From Parahoeflea alexandrii (GTDB lineage: Bacteria > Pseudomonadota > Alphaproteobacteria > Rhizobiales > Rhizobiaceae), in NCBI RefSeq assembly GCF_027214025.1, contig NZ_JAPWHB010000009.1, forward strand, positions 62,001-126,000: a stretch of DNA of 64,000 nt, written 5' to 3'. Under the pieces are notes generated by a model. It did not search any database and was not told where the DNA came from. It saw only the letters and a program-made list of their open reading frames with translations. The position numbers and the translations under genes were made by a program. Shown one piece after another: positions 1-9,345 of the stretch; position 1 is the stretch's first letter; each line of letters begins with the position of its first letter.

Positions 1-88
1 AGTTTATGAATCGTTAGCGCAACAGCCTGAGGTCCAATGGCTGGCGCTAAAGTAAATGATTAAAATGCAACATAATTCTTTGAAATTA

Positions 89-1012
89 TTATGAAAGCCA
101 CTTCAATGGGATGGGTTCGCTGCCGATCTTGCGGTCAAGGCTGTCGGACGATCCGGAAGTATGCTTAACGCCACTTTCGGAGCGAAGATTTTCTTCACTC
201 CTGATGATTGCAATCCTGAGCGCATGCAAGTCCGGGGCTTCGATCGCGCTGCCGCGGTGGCCTGGGAAATAGCTGACCGCGCCCGGGGTCAATTGCGGAT
301 CCAGCCCGAGATTGAGGATGAACTGATCGGACTCGCCGGGGCGCAGCGGAAATTTTCGCGGCAGCGAGGAAATGACATCGAGATCGGCTGCGATCAGGGC
401 CGCAGGCCTCTGCTTCTCCTCTTCCGCAACCATCCGGGACACCGTCCAGCCGACACGCCGGGTGATGGCCTGGAAGGCGGATCCGAGCTGGATCTGGCGG
501 CGCTGGCTCAGATTGTCGAACCAGTTGACGTCCCGCGCCTCGAATGCCGGCAGCTCGACCGGCCGCATCTGCGGCACGCTCGGCTGATCGAAGACGAACG
601 GCTGGGCGACGAGCGCCTGCTCGCACCAGGAAAACAGTCCCGGCGGGATCTCGTGCCAATCGTGCACATCCGGCAGAAGCAACGTGCGGGACAGGAGAAA
701 CTGCCGCCCGCCCTCGCCCTCGCCGGCCTCGGCACGGTAGCGCATCCGCATGATGGCCAGACCCTCGCCGACCGCCTTGACGATCAAGGCGCCACGTCCG
801 GCGAATTCCGGATCGATCATGCTCGACGTGAGATTTGCATTTCCCAGGAAACTGGCCGGAATGAAGCGCAAGGGATCGGCGATGCCCGGGGTGACGGAAC
901 TGACGCCGTAAAGGGCGCTTTCGTGCAGCGGCCCGTCGATCGTGCGCACGGGCTTGCCGTAACAGACTTCCTCAAATCTTAAAGCTCTTGCTTCGCCAGG
1001 AACAGTTTCCAC
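89..1012 (-). CDS. Hypothetical protein, unrecognised family
   Basis: A 307-residue protein I cannot assign to a family. It shows no signal peptide, membrane segment or recognisable catalytic motif; it is a mixed alpha/beta-looking soluble sequence with many Pro/Arg residues, and its last 30 residues are polar and probably disordered. The start is GTG, chosen because a strong Shine-Dalgarno (GGGAGGA) lies just upstream and no in-frame ATG is better placed. It is the last gene on the minus strand after the Gfo/Idh/MocA and AroE-like genes, separated from the latter by about 245 bases, so it may or may not belong to that transcription unit. Uninterrupted frame and GC-rich third positions support a real gene. 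Confidence 0.6.
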   Translation of the reverse strand: METVPGEARALRFEEVCYGKPVRTIDGPLHESALYGVSSVTPGIADPLRFIPASFLGNANLTSSMIDPEFAGRGALIVKAVGEGLAIMRMRYRAEAGEGEGGRQFLLSRTLLLPDVHDWHEIPPGLFSWCEQALVAQPFVFDQPSVPQMRPVELPAFEARDVNWFDNLSQRRQIQLGSAFQAITRRVGWTVSRMVAEEEKQRPAALIAADLDVISSLPRKFPLRPGESDQFILNLGLDPQLTPGAVSYFPGHRGSAIEAPDLHALRIAIIRSEENLRSESGVKHTSGSSDSLDRKIGSEPIPLKWLS

Positions 1013-1258
1013 AAGATCCTCCCTTCGCAGAACTTCAAAACGAACATACTACGAATTTACAAAGCCGATCTGGAGAAAGACTGTATCGACATGCAGGCGG
1101 AAATCAACGGTGGAGCGCAAACACCGGCCTGCTCACCCGGCGACGGCCGTGACCGCCGGGACCGGCGGCAAAGCCGGTCGTCCATCTGAACGCGAGGCGG
1201 AAAGGCGTCCCGCTCAGACGGCGTCGCCGCGCGGCATGTCGCAACACCAGCTTCAGGA

Positions 1259-2092
1259 CTAGTAGGTCAGCCTCGAAATGCCCCGCAGTTCATCCGAAGT
1301 CGCGGCGGGAAACCCGAAGAACTCGAGATAGGCCGGGATCTGTTCGTAGAGCATGTCGGCGCCGATCTGGGTCATGCAGCCGCGCGCGCGCGCTGCCGCC
1401 AGGAAGGGCGTCTCGGCCTGCTTCATCACCACCTCGCCGACAAAGGCCGCCGGATCGATGCGGGAGACGTCGACCGGCATCGGGTCGCCGGCATTCATGC
1501 CGAGCGGCGTGGCGTTGACGACAACGTCCCAGCCGGCTGGGTTATTGGAGCCCGTGCGGATGACAAGGTCCGGGCAATGACGCCGCAATCTCTCGGCCAG
1601 TTCATCGGCGACCTGGCTTCGGGTGTCGAAAAGCCCGATCTCGGCAACGCCTGCCTGCGCCAGCGAGGCGGCGATGCCGGATCCCACGCCGCCGGCGCCG
1701 ACGACGAGCGCCCTGCTGCCCGCCACGTCGCGACCCTTGCGCCGCATGCCACGGACGAACCCCTCGCCGTCGAACATGTCGCCGACGAGCAGACCGTCGG
1801 CATCCTTCCTGACCGCATTGCAGGAGCCGGAGATCAGCACCGCGGGATTGGCCTTGTCGAGCAGCGCCACGGTGGCGATCTTGTGCGGCATCGTCACCAG
1901 CGCGCCATCGATGTTGCGCAGCCGGAACAGCAGCGGCAGGAAGGCCGCGTAATCCTCGGTTTCACAACCCATCGGCACGACCCTGGCGTCAATGCCCTTG
2001 GATTCGAACCAGGGATTGTAGATCAGCGGCGCGCGGAAGGATTCGGTCGGAACACCCAAATGCGCGATCAGCCTGGTTGTGCCTGATATCAT
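1259..2092 (-). CDS. Shikimate dehydrogenase-like NAD(P) oxidoreductase (catabolic AroE paralog 1)
   Basis: AroE-superfamily protein of 277 residues. Seen: substrate-domain motif VTMPHK with the catalytic Lys, the second catalytic Asp in DMFDGEGF, and a Rossmann loop VGAGGVGSG. The canonical Ser-x-Ser shikimate-carboxylate pair near the N-terminus is missing (the region reads ESFRAPLIYN), so this is probably not the biosynthetic AroE; a catabolic quinate/shikimate or related cyclitol-acid dehydrogenase is inferred. Start placed at the ATG at 2092, where AroE homology begins; a frame extending to 2137 adds a non-homologous leader. It lies 60 bases downstream of the Gfo/Idh/MocA gene, likely cotranscribed. 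A second AroE-like gene at 11348 and quiC at 12221 support a role in forming 3-dehydroshikimate. Confidence 0.85.
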   Translation of the reverse strand: MISGTTRLIAHLGVPTESFRAPLIYNPWFESKGIDARVVPMGCETEDYAAFLPLLFRLRNIDGALVTMPHKIATVALLDKANPAVLISGSCNAVRKDADGLLVGDMFDGEGFVRGMRRKGRDVAGSRALVVGAGGVGSGIAASLAQAGVAEIGLFDTRSQVADELAERLRRHCPDLVIRTGSNNPAGWDVVVNATPLGMNAGDPMPVDVSRIDPAAFVGEVVMKQAETPFLAAARARGCMTQIGADMLYEQIPAYLEFFGFPAATSDELRGISRLTY

Positions 2093-2152
2093 GGTGTCCT
2101 CATCGGTGGCCGCGGCCATCGGGCCACGACGCTGCATCCGGCAAATGATGTT

Positions 2153-3190
2153 TCACGGCAGGGTCACCGTCTGGCCCGACAGCGCAGAGCGCTGAACGGC
2201 ATCTATGACCTCAAGGGTTTTCAATCCTTCCCGGGCCGAAACAAGGGGCGGCTCCTCGCCCCGGATCACGCGGGCGAACTGGGCGATCTGGCGCGCGAGC
2301 GGGTCCTCGTGGCTGACCGGGTACCGGGTCGCCGAGATCGGCTCCCACCAGCTTCGTGCATTCGGATTGGTCCAGATCTTGGCGTTGGGCAGCTCGATCG
2401 AACCGTGTGTGCCGCCAATGAAGTAACAGGACTGGCCGGTGGGCGGATAGGCCGGGTTTTCCGCGGCGGTCAGTTCCCAGCTCCACGGCGAGACGATCGT
2501 GTCCGACAGGCTGAAAGTGCCGAGGGCACCGTTGTCAAACCGGAAGACGAGTGCTGCGGTTTCCTCCACCTCGTTGCCGCGCACCGCGCTGGATACGAGC
2601 GCCTGAACGGAGACGATTTCTCCGACGAGGTGACGCAGCAGATCGACATCGTGGATCAGGTTGAGGAAGATCGGGCCGCCACCGGGCTGGCGCCGCCATC
2701 CGGTGTCGAAATAGTCGTCCGGCTTCATCAGCCAGAACATGCCGTGCGCCGCGACCAGCGTTCCGAGCGCGCCGCCTTCGATGCGCGCCTTGGCTGCGGC
2801 GATCAGCGGATTGTGACGGCGGTGATGGCCGACGAGCAGCGGGACGCCCGCGGCCTCTCCGGCAACGACAAGATCACGGCCGGCGTGCAGATCGGTCGCC
2901 AGCGGCTTTTCGATCAGCGCCGGAACCCCTGCCGCAACACATTCGAGACCGTTTTCGACATGAACCTGGTTCGGGGTGGCCAGCACGATGCCGTCAGGCT
3001 TGCTGGCGGCCAGCAGGCCGGAAAGCGACCGGTACCAGTCTATGCCGGCGGACCGGGCATGATCGCCCGCGGCGTCGGAAGGATCGACGATCGAGTGCAA
3101 CTCAGTGCCGGGCGTCGCGGCGATGGCATCGATATGCCGCCTGCCGATAAGGCCCGCCCCGGCCACCGCGATCCGCACTGTTCCGGTCAC
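2153..3190 (-). CDS. Gfo/Idh/MocA family oxidoreductase
   Basis: NAD(P)-dependent oxidoreductase of 345 residues, normal family length. Seen: N-terminal Rossmann glycine motif GAGLIGRRH (residues about 10-18), the family motif EKPLATD with the conserved Lys, and the C-terminal Gfo/Idh/MocA alpha/beta domain starting near residue 125. Members oxidise hydroxyl groups on sugars, inositols and other cyclitols; the substrate cannot be read from sequence. First gene of the minus-strand unit with the AroE-like gene, divergent from the GntR gene, so a role in oxidising a cyclitol acid (quinate-like) is inferred from context. Confidence 0.85.
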   Translation of the reverse strand: MTGTVRIAVAGAGLIGRRHIDAIAATPGTELHSIVDPSDAAGDHARSAGIDWYRSLSGLLAASKPDGIVLATPNQVHVENGLECVAAGVPALIEKPLATDLHAGRDLVVAGEAAGVPLLVGHHRRHNPLIAAAKARIEGGALGTLVAAHGMFWLMKPDDYFDTGWRRQPGGGPIFLNLIHDVDLLRHLVGEIVSVQALVSSAVRGNEVEETAALVFRFDNGALGTFSLSDTIVSPWSWELTAAENPAYPPTGQSCYFIGGTHGSIELPNAKIWTNPNARSWWEPISATRYPVSHEDPLARQIAQFARVIRGEEPPLVSAREGLKTLEVIDAVQRSALSGQTVTLP

Positions 3191-3427
3191 CGCTGAGCCC
3201 CGCGGATAGACGCGCTCGCGCCAGCCGTGATCCGCCTTGCAGCTTGCGCGGCTTTGCCGGGTTGCATCATGATGCGGGAACGATGAAACACTGTCTCTTT
3301 TCCACGTGCGGTGTGAAAGGATGGCAAGCGGATCAGGTTTCGATTGCCCCTGATTTTAAATTGCCTATATTGTTCGTTATGTCCTACATTCTCTCCTGCA
3401 GTCAAGACAAACCCCGGAGGTGACAGC
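3191..3427. promoter_or_regulatory. Divergent promoter region between Gfo/Idh/MocA and GntR genes
   Basis: About 240 non-coding bases separate two divergent genes. The right half (about 3340-3385) is noticeably AT-rich for this genome and is the likely site of the promoters. The GntR gene has its own Shine-Dalgarno CGGAGG at 3415-3420. No convincing inverted repeat was found that could be called the operator. Confidence 0.45.
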
Positions 3428-4096
3428 GTGATAGAAGCGGCAGATCACGACACGATCGGCGACAGCGCCTACCGCAATATCAGGAACGACATCATATTCG
3501 GCCAATTGCGGCCGAGCGAGAAACTGCGGCTTGAGCCTCTGCGCAAGCGCTACAATGTCAGCGTCACCACGCTGCGGGAGATCCTCAACCGCTTGACCTC
3601 GGACGGGCTTGTCGTTGCCGAGGGGCAGAAGGGCTTCGAGGTCGCCAGCGTCTCGGATGCCAATCTGTGGGAAGTCGCGGAGTTGCGGCTGCTGGTCGAG
3701 GGGCATGCCATTGCCCGGTCGTTCGACCAAGGCGATCTCGACTGGGAAGCGCAGGTGGTGGCCGCACACCACAAGCTGCACCACTTCGAAGGCCGGATGA
3801 TTTCCGGCGACATGAGTGCGCGGGAAGACTGGAAACGGGCGGACTGGGGGTTTCACCGGGCGTTGATCACCGGCTGCGGTTCGAAGACGCTGATGGACCT
3901 GCATGGGCAACTCTTCGACAAGTATCTGCGCTATCAGATCCTAACCCTGGCATTCCGTGGGCAGCCAGGCGCCGACGAACATGCCGAGCTGCTGGAGGCG
4001 GCCTTCGCGCGGGACGTCAAGCGGGCCACGGACATTCTGAGCAAGCACATCCTGGGCGGTGTCGAATTCATCATCAAGTCACGCAAGGAGGACTAG
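3428..4096 (+). CDS. GntR-family transcriptional regulator with FCD domain
   Basis: Regulator of 222 residues. Residues about 10-75 form the GntR winged helix (DSAYRNIRNDIIFGQLRPSEKL, then LREILNRLTSDGLV), followed by an all-helical FCD effector domain containing the usual metal or ligand His residues (HRALITGC, HAELLEAA). GTG start chosen because CGGAGG sits seven bases upstream; extension to 3344 would run through the promoter region and lacks homology. FCD regulators sense carboxylated metabolites and usually repress adjacent catabolic genes; here it probably controls the divergent Gfo/AroE-like unit and the TRAP transporter genes that follow. Confidence 0.9.
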   Translation: MIEAADHDTIGDSAYRNIRNDIIFGQLRPSEKLRLEPLRKRYNVSVTTLREILNRLTSDGLVVAEGQKGFEVASVSDANLWEVAELRLLVEGHAIARSFDQGDLDWEAQVVAAHHKLHHFEGRMISGDMSAREDWKRADWGFHRALITGCGSKTLMDLHGQLFDKYLRYQILTLAFRGQPGADEHAELLEAAFARDVKRATDILSKHILGGVEFIIKSRKED

Positions 4097-4240
4097 TCAG
4101 GAGCATCGTTCAATCCTGCAAAATCGATAATATCCTACGAAACCGATTATGTATGTTGAAATAACCCGTACTTTGTGACAGGTTTTTGTCAAATCCGTCA
4201 GGGCGAGACGCCAGCGGATGGTCATTGGGAGGAGAAAACC

Positions 4241-5245
4241 ATGAATAGCATTACCCGCCGCATGCTGCTCGCATGCGCAGTATCCGTCGCTGCCGCCGGC
4301 TTCGTGCCCGCGAGCCATGCCGCGGACAAAATCACCCTGAGAATGTCGACCCCGGCATCGGAAACCGACCAGCGTTCGGTTGCTCTGGCAGGCGTCTTTG
4401 CGCCAGCAGTGGCGGACTTCGCCACCTATGAGCCGCACTACAACGGCTCGCTGATCGCACAGGGCAGCGAGCTGGAAGCCATTGCCTCGGGCGACCTGGA
4501 AATGTCGATCGCATCGGCCCAGGAACTGGCCACCTTTTTCCCTGAATTCTCGATCTTCGCAACCGGCTATGTTCACCAGAACGCCGCCCACCAGGTCGCG
4601 GTCTTCAACGATCCGCTGATGGATCCGTTCAAGAAGAAGGTCGAGGACGAGCTCGGCGTGAAACTCCTGTCGGTGATGTATCTCGGCCGCCGCAACGTCA
4701 ACCTGCGCCAGAGCAAGGACGAACTGACGGTGATGAAGCCGGAAGACCTGGCCGGCGTCAATCTGCGCATGCCGGGTTCGGATGCATGGCAGTTCCTCGG
4801 CAAGGCGCTCGGCGCCAACCCGACGCCGATGGCGTTTACCGAGATCTACACCGCGCTTTCGACCGGTTCGGTCGACGGGCAGGACAATCCGCTGCCGACC
4901 GTGGTCGACGCCAAGTTCTACGAAGTCACCAAGCAGGTGGTTCTGACCTCGCATCTGGTCGATCTCAACTATGTCGCCTTCTCCAAGGCGGTCTGGGACA
5001 AGCTGACGCCGGAGCAGCAGGCAGCGGTGCAGAAGGCCGCCGACGATGCCGCCGAAAGCGGCCGCCAGGCGCAGCTGAAGAAGGAAGAGGACCTGGTCGC
5101 TTTCCTTCGCGAGAAGGGCATGGACATCTACGAGCCCGACCTCAACGCCTTCCGCACGCATGTGCAGGCGCAGTATGTCGGCTCCGAGTTTGCCAAGAGC
5201 TGGCCCGAAGGCGTGCTGGACAAGATCAACGCGCTCGGCAACTGA
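4241..5245 (+). CDS. dctP: TRAP transporter solute-binding subunit (DctP family)
   Basis: Periplasmic binding protein of 334 residues. An N-terminal Sec signal (RRMLLACAVSVAAAGF ... ASHA|AD) is followed by the TRAP DctP fold; the conserved NLRMPGSDAWQFLGKALGANPTPMAF stretch (shown in parts: NLRMP and the ligand-carboxylate-binding Arg) marks a TRAP SBP for organic acids. Start at ATG 4241 behind GGGAGGAG; the frame is open further upstream but without signal sequence. First gene of a dctP-dctQ-dctM operon. The ligand is inferred to be a carboxylated cyclitol or related acid from neighbours. Confidence 0.92.
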   Translation: MNSITRRMLLACAVSVAAAGFVPASHAADKITLRMSTPASETDQRSVALAGVFAPAVADFATYEPHYNGSLIAQGSELEAIASGDLEMSIASAQELATFFPEFSIFATGYVHQNAAHQVAVFNDPLMDPFKKKVEDELGVKLLSVMYLGRRNVNLRQSKDELTVMKPEDLAGVNLRMPGSDAWQFLGKALGANPTPMAFTEIYTALSTGSVDGQDNPLPTVVDAKFYEVTKQVVLTSHLVDLNYVAFSKAVWDKLTPEQQAAVQKAADDAAESGRQAQLKKEEDLVAFLREKGMDIYEPDLNAFRTHVQAQYVGSEFAKSWPEGVLDKINALGN

Positions 5246-5282
5246 TCTTCCGATCCGAGCCTGAAGCCACGGAGACCCTGAC

Positions 5283-5846
5283 ATGAAGACACTCGTCAAG
5301 TGGTTCCTCCGTGGTACCGAATTCGTGGCGGCCATGATGATGGCCGCCATGTTCCTGACCTTCATCCTGCAGATCGCCGTGCGCTATTCGGCGAAACTCG
5401 ACTGGCTGGCCAAGGCCTTTCCGATCCTGGAACCCAGCCGATACGGCTGGACCCTGGAATTCTGCCTGGCGCTGTGGGTCTGGATCGTGTTCTGGGGAGC
5501 GGCCTTCGTGGTGCGCGAACGCGATCACGTTACCTTCGACATCATCTACGGGCATGTCAGCCCGAAAACGCGCAGATGGTTCGCGATCATCGGCGGCGCG
5601 GCGGTCTGCGCCGGGCTGTTGTGGTCGGTGGAGCCGACCTGGTCGAAGTTCTTCATCCTGCGGCTGAAGAAGACAGCGACTCTCGACAATCTGCTGGGAG
5701 ACTGGGTCCGGATGCGCGACATCTACTCGGTCTACATGCTGTTTCTGATCGTGGTGTCGCTGCGCTACGGCTGGCGCGCGATCAGCGCGTTCCGCCATGG
5801 CGCCGATATCGACCAGCCGGGCCATGACGGAGCCGCAAGACCATGA
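5283..5846 (+). CDS. dctQ: TRAP transporter small permease (DctQ family)
   Basis: Inner-membrane protein of 187 residues with four predicted hydrophobic helices (about 12-38, 60-82, 100-120, 145-165), as expected for DctQ. It starts 37 bases after dctP and its stop overlaps the dctM start (ATGA). Together with the large subunit it forms the sodium-driven membrane part of the TRAP importer. Confidence 0.9.
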   Translation: MKTLVKWFLRGTEFVAAMMMAAMFLTFILQIAVRYSAKLDWLAKAFPILEPSRYGWTLEFCLALWVWIVFWGAAFVVRERDHVTFDIIYGHVSPKTRRWFAIIGGAAVCAGLLWSVEPTWSKFFILRLKKTATLDNLLGDWVRMRDIYSVYMLFLIVVSLRYGWRAISAFRHGADIDQPGHDGAARP

Positions 5847-7138
5847 CTGTTCCGTTCGCGCTTTGCCTGCTGACGCTGTTCTTTCTCGCCGGCATCGGGC
5901 TTCCGGTCGCCTATTCGATCCTGATCTCGGCATTCGTCTATCTCGGCGTCAACGGCCAGGGCGTGGGGATTGCCGGCAAGGTGCTGATGGACGGGCTCTA
6001 CCAGAGCTTCATCCTGCTTGCCGTGCCGCTGTTCATCGTCGCCGCCAACATCATGAACGCCGGAACGATCTCGGAGCGGCTCCTGCAGTTCTGCGTGGCG
6101 GCGGTGGGACGCTTCCGGGGCGGGCTCGGCCACGTCAACATCGTCGCCTCGCTGATCTTCTCGGGCATGTCCGGCTCGGCGGTCGCCGATGCCGCAGGCA
6201 TCGGCAAGATCATCATCGGCATGATGACGAAGAGCGGTCACTACACGCGCGGCTATGCCGCTGCGATCACCGCGGCTTCGGCGACCATCGGGCCGATCAT
6301 CCCGCCCTCGATCCCGATGGTGCTCTACGCGCTCGTGTCCAACACCTCGATCGGCTACCTGTTTCTGGGCGGGATCGTCCCGGGCCTGCTGATGGGCGCG
6401 GTTCTGATGGTCATGAACACCATCATCTCCACCCGCAGGCAATTCGCCATCGAGGAACCGGTTCCGCTCAGGGACCTGCCGCGCCACACCGCCAACGCCT
6501 TTCCGGCGTTGCTGATGCCGGCGATCCTGCTCTACGGCATCTATGGCGGCGTCACCACGCCGACGGAAGCCGCCGCGGTGGCTGCCGCCTATGCGCTGCT
6601 GCTCGCGGGCCTGTTCTACAGGGCGCTGTCGCTGCGCGCGCTCTACGGGATCCTGGTCGAGAGCGCCCGCTCGTCGGCAGCCGTCGGGCTGGTGATCGGC
6701 GGCGCGCTGATCCTCAACTACGTGGTCGCGTCCGAGAACATCCCGAACCTCGTCGCCCAGTCGCTGGTGGGCCTCGACGTGTCGCCGCTGACCTTCCTGA
6801 TCGGCGTCAACATCCTGTTCCTGCTGCTCGGCTGCGTGCTCGACGCCACGACGATCATCCTGGTCATCATCCCGCTGTTCCTGCCTGCCTGCAGCGAGCT
6901 CGGGATCGACCTCGTGCATTTCGGCGTGGTCGCCGTGGTCAATTGCATGATCGGGCTGATCACCCCGCCCTATGGCATCCTGCTGTTCGTCATCAACGCG
7001 GTGACGCGGATTCCGCTGCGCGAGATCATCGGCGAGATCTGGGCCTTCCTCGCGGTTCTGATCCTGGCGCTCGCCGCGCTGATCCTGTTTCCGGGCATCG
7101 TGCTGTGGCTGCCGCGAATGTTCGGGTATCCGGGATGA
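5843..7138 (+). CDS. dctM: TRAP transporter large permease (DctM family)
   Basis: Polytopic membrane protein of 431 residues with about 12 hydrophobic segments, normal for DctM. Seen: the family signatures SGMSGSAVADAAGIG and ITAASATIGPIIPPSIPMV, which line the transport pathway, and the C-terminal NCMIGLITPPYG motif. Translationally coupled to dctQ through a 4-base overlap. Completes a full TRAP system in the quinate/shikimate-like cluster. Confidence 0.95.
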   Translation: MTVPFALCLLTLFFLAGIGLPVAYSILISAFVYLGVNGQGVGIAGKVLMDGLYQSFILLAVPLFIVAANIMNAGTISERLLQFCVAAVGRFRGGLGHVNIVASLIFSGMSGSAVADAAGIGKIIIGMMTKSGHYTRGYAAAITAASATIGPIIPPSIPMVLYALVSNTSIGYLFLGGIVPGLLMGAVLMVMNTIISTRRQFAIEEPVPLRDLPRHTANAFPALLMPAILLYGIYGGVTTPTEAAAVAAAYALLLAGLFYRALSLRALYGILVESARSSAAVGLVIGGALILNYVVASENIPNLVAQSLVGLDVSPLTFLIGVNILFLLLGCVLDATTIILVIIPLFLPACSELGIDLVHFGVVAVVNCMIGLITPPYGILLFVINAVTRIPLREIIGEIWAFLAVLILALAALILFPGIVLWLPRMFGYPG

Positions 7139-7210
7139 AAAATGCGATCCCGGGCTTCGAGGGGCGCGCTTGAATGATGATCCTGACGGTCATTGAGGAG
7201 AGCGTTTGAC

Positions 7211-8134
7211 ATGAGCGGTGGCCGCGACATCAACCTCACCCTGCGTCAGATCGAGATTGTCCAGGCAATCATGATCTCCGGCTCGATTGCAGGCGCCGCG
7301 CGGTTTCTCAACGTGGCGCAACCGGGTATCAGCCGGACGCTGAAGCATCTCGAAGGCAATCTCGGCATCACGCTGTTTACCCGGCACGGCGGGCGGCTGG
7401 TTCCCGCCGCCGAAGCGAAGGATATCTTCGAGCAGCTCCAGGAAGTTCACGAAAAGCTCAGGCACTTCAATTTCTCGCTCAACCAGTTGCGGCGCGGCAA
7501 GGGGGTGGAACTCTCCATCGGCTCGGTGCCAAGCATCGCGCAGGCGATGGTTCCGCAGGCGGCCGCGCGATTCCGGGAGAGGTTTCCGGAAGTGCGGATC
7601 AATATCGAACTGCTCAAGATCGAGGAAGCGATCGACTATCTCATGCTGCGCAAGGGCGAGGTCTGCTGCATGAGCTATCGCCTCGACAATGCCTCGATCG
7701 AGTTCGTGCCGCTGGTCAAAGGACATCTCGCCTGCCTCGTGCCACGCGGGCACCCGCTGGCGGGAGCGGGACCGGTCGGCGTACGCGACATCGTCAAATA
7801 TCCGCTGATCGGAATCGATCCCAAGGATCCCTACGGGAAAATCATGGCGGACCTGTTTGCCGGCCATGACCTCGACTACGACACGCCGATCAGGGCCCGT
7901 TTCGGATCAACGGTGATTGCGCTGGTGCGCCAGAAGCTCGGTGTGGCCGTTCTCGACAGTTTCACGCTGCAGGATGTCAGACACGGCAGCTCCGATCTCG
8001 TGGTCATTCCGATCCTGGAGAAAACGAGCTTCCAGACCTATATCGCGCGCCGGCGCGATATCGAGCTTTCGGGCTTCGCGCAGCACTTCCTGGCGGACCT
8101 CAAGGCGATCATGATGCAGGCATCGGGAGCATAA
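7211..8134 (+). CDS. LysR-family transcriptional regulator
   Basis: LysR-type regulator of 307 residues: N-terminal helix-turn-helix (LRQIEIVQAIMISGSIAGAARFLNVAQPGISR in parts, residues about 8-65) and a C-terminal periplasmic-binding-like effector domain. ATG 7211 is chosen because GAGGAG at 7195-7200 fits it; an upstream TTG in frame is less likely. It lies between the TRAP genes and the TTT transporter genes on the same strand, about 150 bases before tctC, and probably activates the downstream TTT-aroE-like-quiC genes in response to an aromatic or cyclitol acid. Confidence 0.92.
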   Translation: MSGGRDINLTLRQIEIVQAIMISGSIAGAARFLNVAQPGISRTLKHLEGNLGITLFTRHGGRLVPAAEAKDIFEQLQEVHEKLRHFNFSLNQLRRGKGVELSIGSVPSIAQAMVPQAAARFRERFPEVRINIELLKIEEAIDYLMLRKGEVCCMSYRLDNASIEFVPLVKGHLACLVPRGHPLAGAGPVGVRDIVKYPLIGIDPKDPYGKIMADLFAGHDLDYDTPIRARFGSTVIALVRQKLGVAVLDSFTLQDVRHGSSDLVVIPILEKTSFQTYIARRRDIELSGFAQHFLADLKAIMMQASGA

Positions 8135-8280
8135 CATGATGTTATATTCAATGGATAAAACGGTAATTGCGGTAACTCCATATCGGCGTTAGACCGCTTG
8201 CTGAGGAAGAGACACGCGAAACGGCATCCGGACAGCCGGGTGGTTTCGGTCAGGTGGAAGAACATCAAGAGGAGGAAAAG

Positions 8281-9276
8281 ATGTTTCGAAAAATTATTGC
8301 TACGACCGCGCTGATCACGATGATGACAGGGGTTTCGGTTGCCGCCGATTTCCCCGAGCGGGAATTGCTCGGCGTGGTCATGTGGGGCGCCGGTGGCGCG
8401 ACCGATACCGTCGCCCGCGCTGCCAACCCCGCAGCCGAGGAAGCGCTTGGCAAGCCCATCGTCGTGCTCAACAAGTCGGGCGGCGCAGGCGCCATCTCGA
8501 CGGCCTATGTCAACGCGGCGCCCTCGGACGGATACACGTTCCTGTACGGTGCGGAGAACCCGCAGCTTCACCCCATCATGGGCGTGAGCTCGCTGGATTA
8601 CTCGTCGTTCTACCCGGTCAACATCCTGGGTCGCGGCGTGGCCGTGATCGTGGTGCCCGCGGAATCCAAGTATCAGACGATGGCCGACCTGATGGCCGAT
8701 ATCGCGGCCAACCCCGGTGCGGTGAAAATGGGATCGACCGGCCCTGGCGGCCTGCCGAGCACCATCGCGGCCCTGATCAAGAACTCGGCGGACTTCGAAG
8801 TGACCGCCATTCCGTTCGACGGTGAAGGGCCGGGCCTCACCGCCATGCTCGGCAACGAGGTCGATTTCATGCCGGCAGGCATCTCGGCGGCCGCCGAGCA
8901 GATCAAGGCCGGCAAGATGCGCGCACTCGCCGTCGTCAACCCGGAACCGGTCGACACCCTGCCTGACGTCCCGGCGATCACAGATGCCGTCGCCGGAATG
9001 TCGAAGTTCCTGCCCTGGGGTCCGTTCTACGGCGTCTTTGTCAAGAACGACACTCCCGACGACGTCAAGGCCAAGCTGGTCTCGGCGTTCGACACAGCCG
9101 CCAAGAGCGAGGCCTTCACCACGCTGATGGCCAACAAGGGCAACATCATCATGAACATCTCGGGTGATGAAGCGTCCGCCTTCCTCAAGAAGTGGCAGCA
9201 GGTGACCGCCTGGGCTCTCCAGGACACCGGCGCGGCGAAGGTGAGCCCGGAATCGCTCGGCATCGCTCGGCCCTAA
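8281..9276 (+). CDS. tctC: TTT transporter solute-binding subunit (TctC/Bug family)
   Basis: Periplasmic binding protein of 331 residues of the Bug/TctC family, with an N-terminal signal (FRKIIATTALITMMTGVSVA|AD), the early VVMWGAGGATDTVAR loop that binds carboxylates, and VKMGSTGPGG in domain 2. Start ATG 8281 follows a strong GAGGAGG; an in-frame GTG at 8254 would place the signal peptide internally. First gene of a tripartite tricarboxylate-type importer, followed by a hairpin and tctB, tctA. Confidence 0.92.
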   Translation: MFRKIIATTALITMMTGVSVAADFPERELLGVVMWGAGGATDTVARAANPAAEEALGKPIVVLNKSGGAGAISTAYVNAAPSDGYTFLYGAENPQLHPIMGVSSLDYSSFYPVNILGRGVAVIVVPAESKYQTMADLMADIAANPGAVKMGSTGPGGLPSTIAALIKNSADFEVTAIPFDGEGPGLTAMLGNEVDFMPAGISAAAEQIKAGKMRALAVVNPEPVDTLPDVPAITDAVAGMSKFLPWGPFYGVFVKNDTPDDVKAKLVSAFDTAAKSEAFTTLMANKGNIIMNISGDEASAFLKKWQQVTAWALQDTGAAKVSPESLGIARP

Positions 9277-9288
9277 ACTGCCGCACAT

Positions 9289-9320
9289 CCAGCCCCGGCA
9301 GGGACCGGGGCTGGCTTCTT
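9289..9320 (+). terminator. Hairpin between tctC and tctB (partial terminator/stabiliser)
   Basis: A perfect 10-bp stem, CCAGCCCCGG (9289-9298) with CCGGGGCTGG (9305-9314), 6-base loop, followed by a short pyrimidine tract CTTCTTTC. Hairpins at this position commonly stop part of the transcription or protect the binding-protein mRNA so that SBP is made in excess over the permease; that role is inference. Confidence 0.75.
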
Positions 9321-9345
9321 TCATCTTCGAGATCGGGAGGAATGA

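Noticed and set aside
4097-5365. Long minus-strand open frame opposite dctP
   Set aside because: The plus strand has a signal peptide and TRAP motifs; the antisense reading has none and is typical codon-bias shadow. The same applies to frames opposite dctM, tctA, tctC and quiC.
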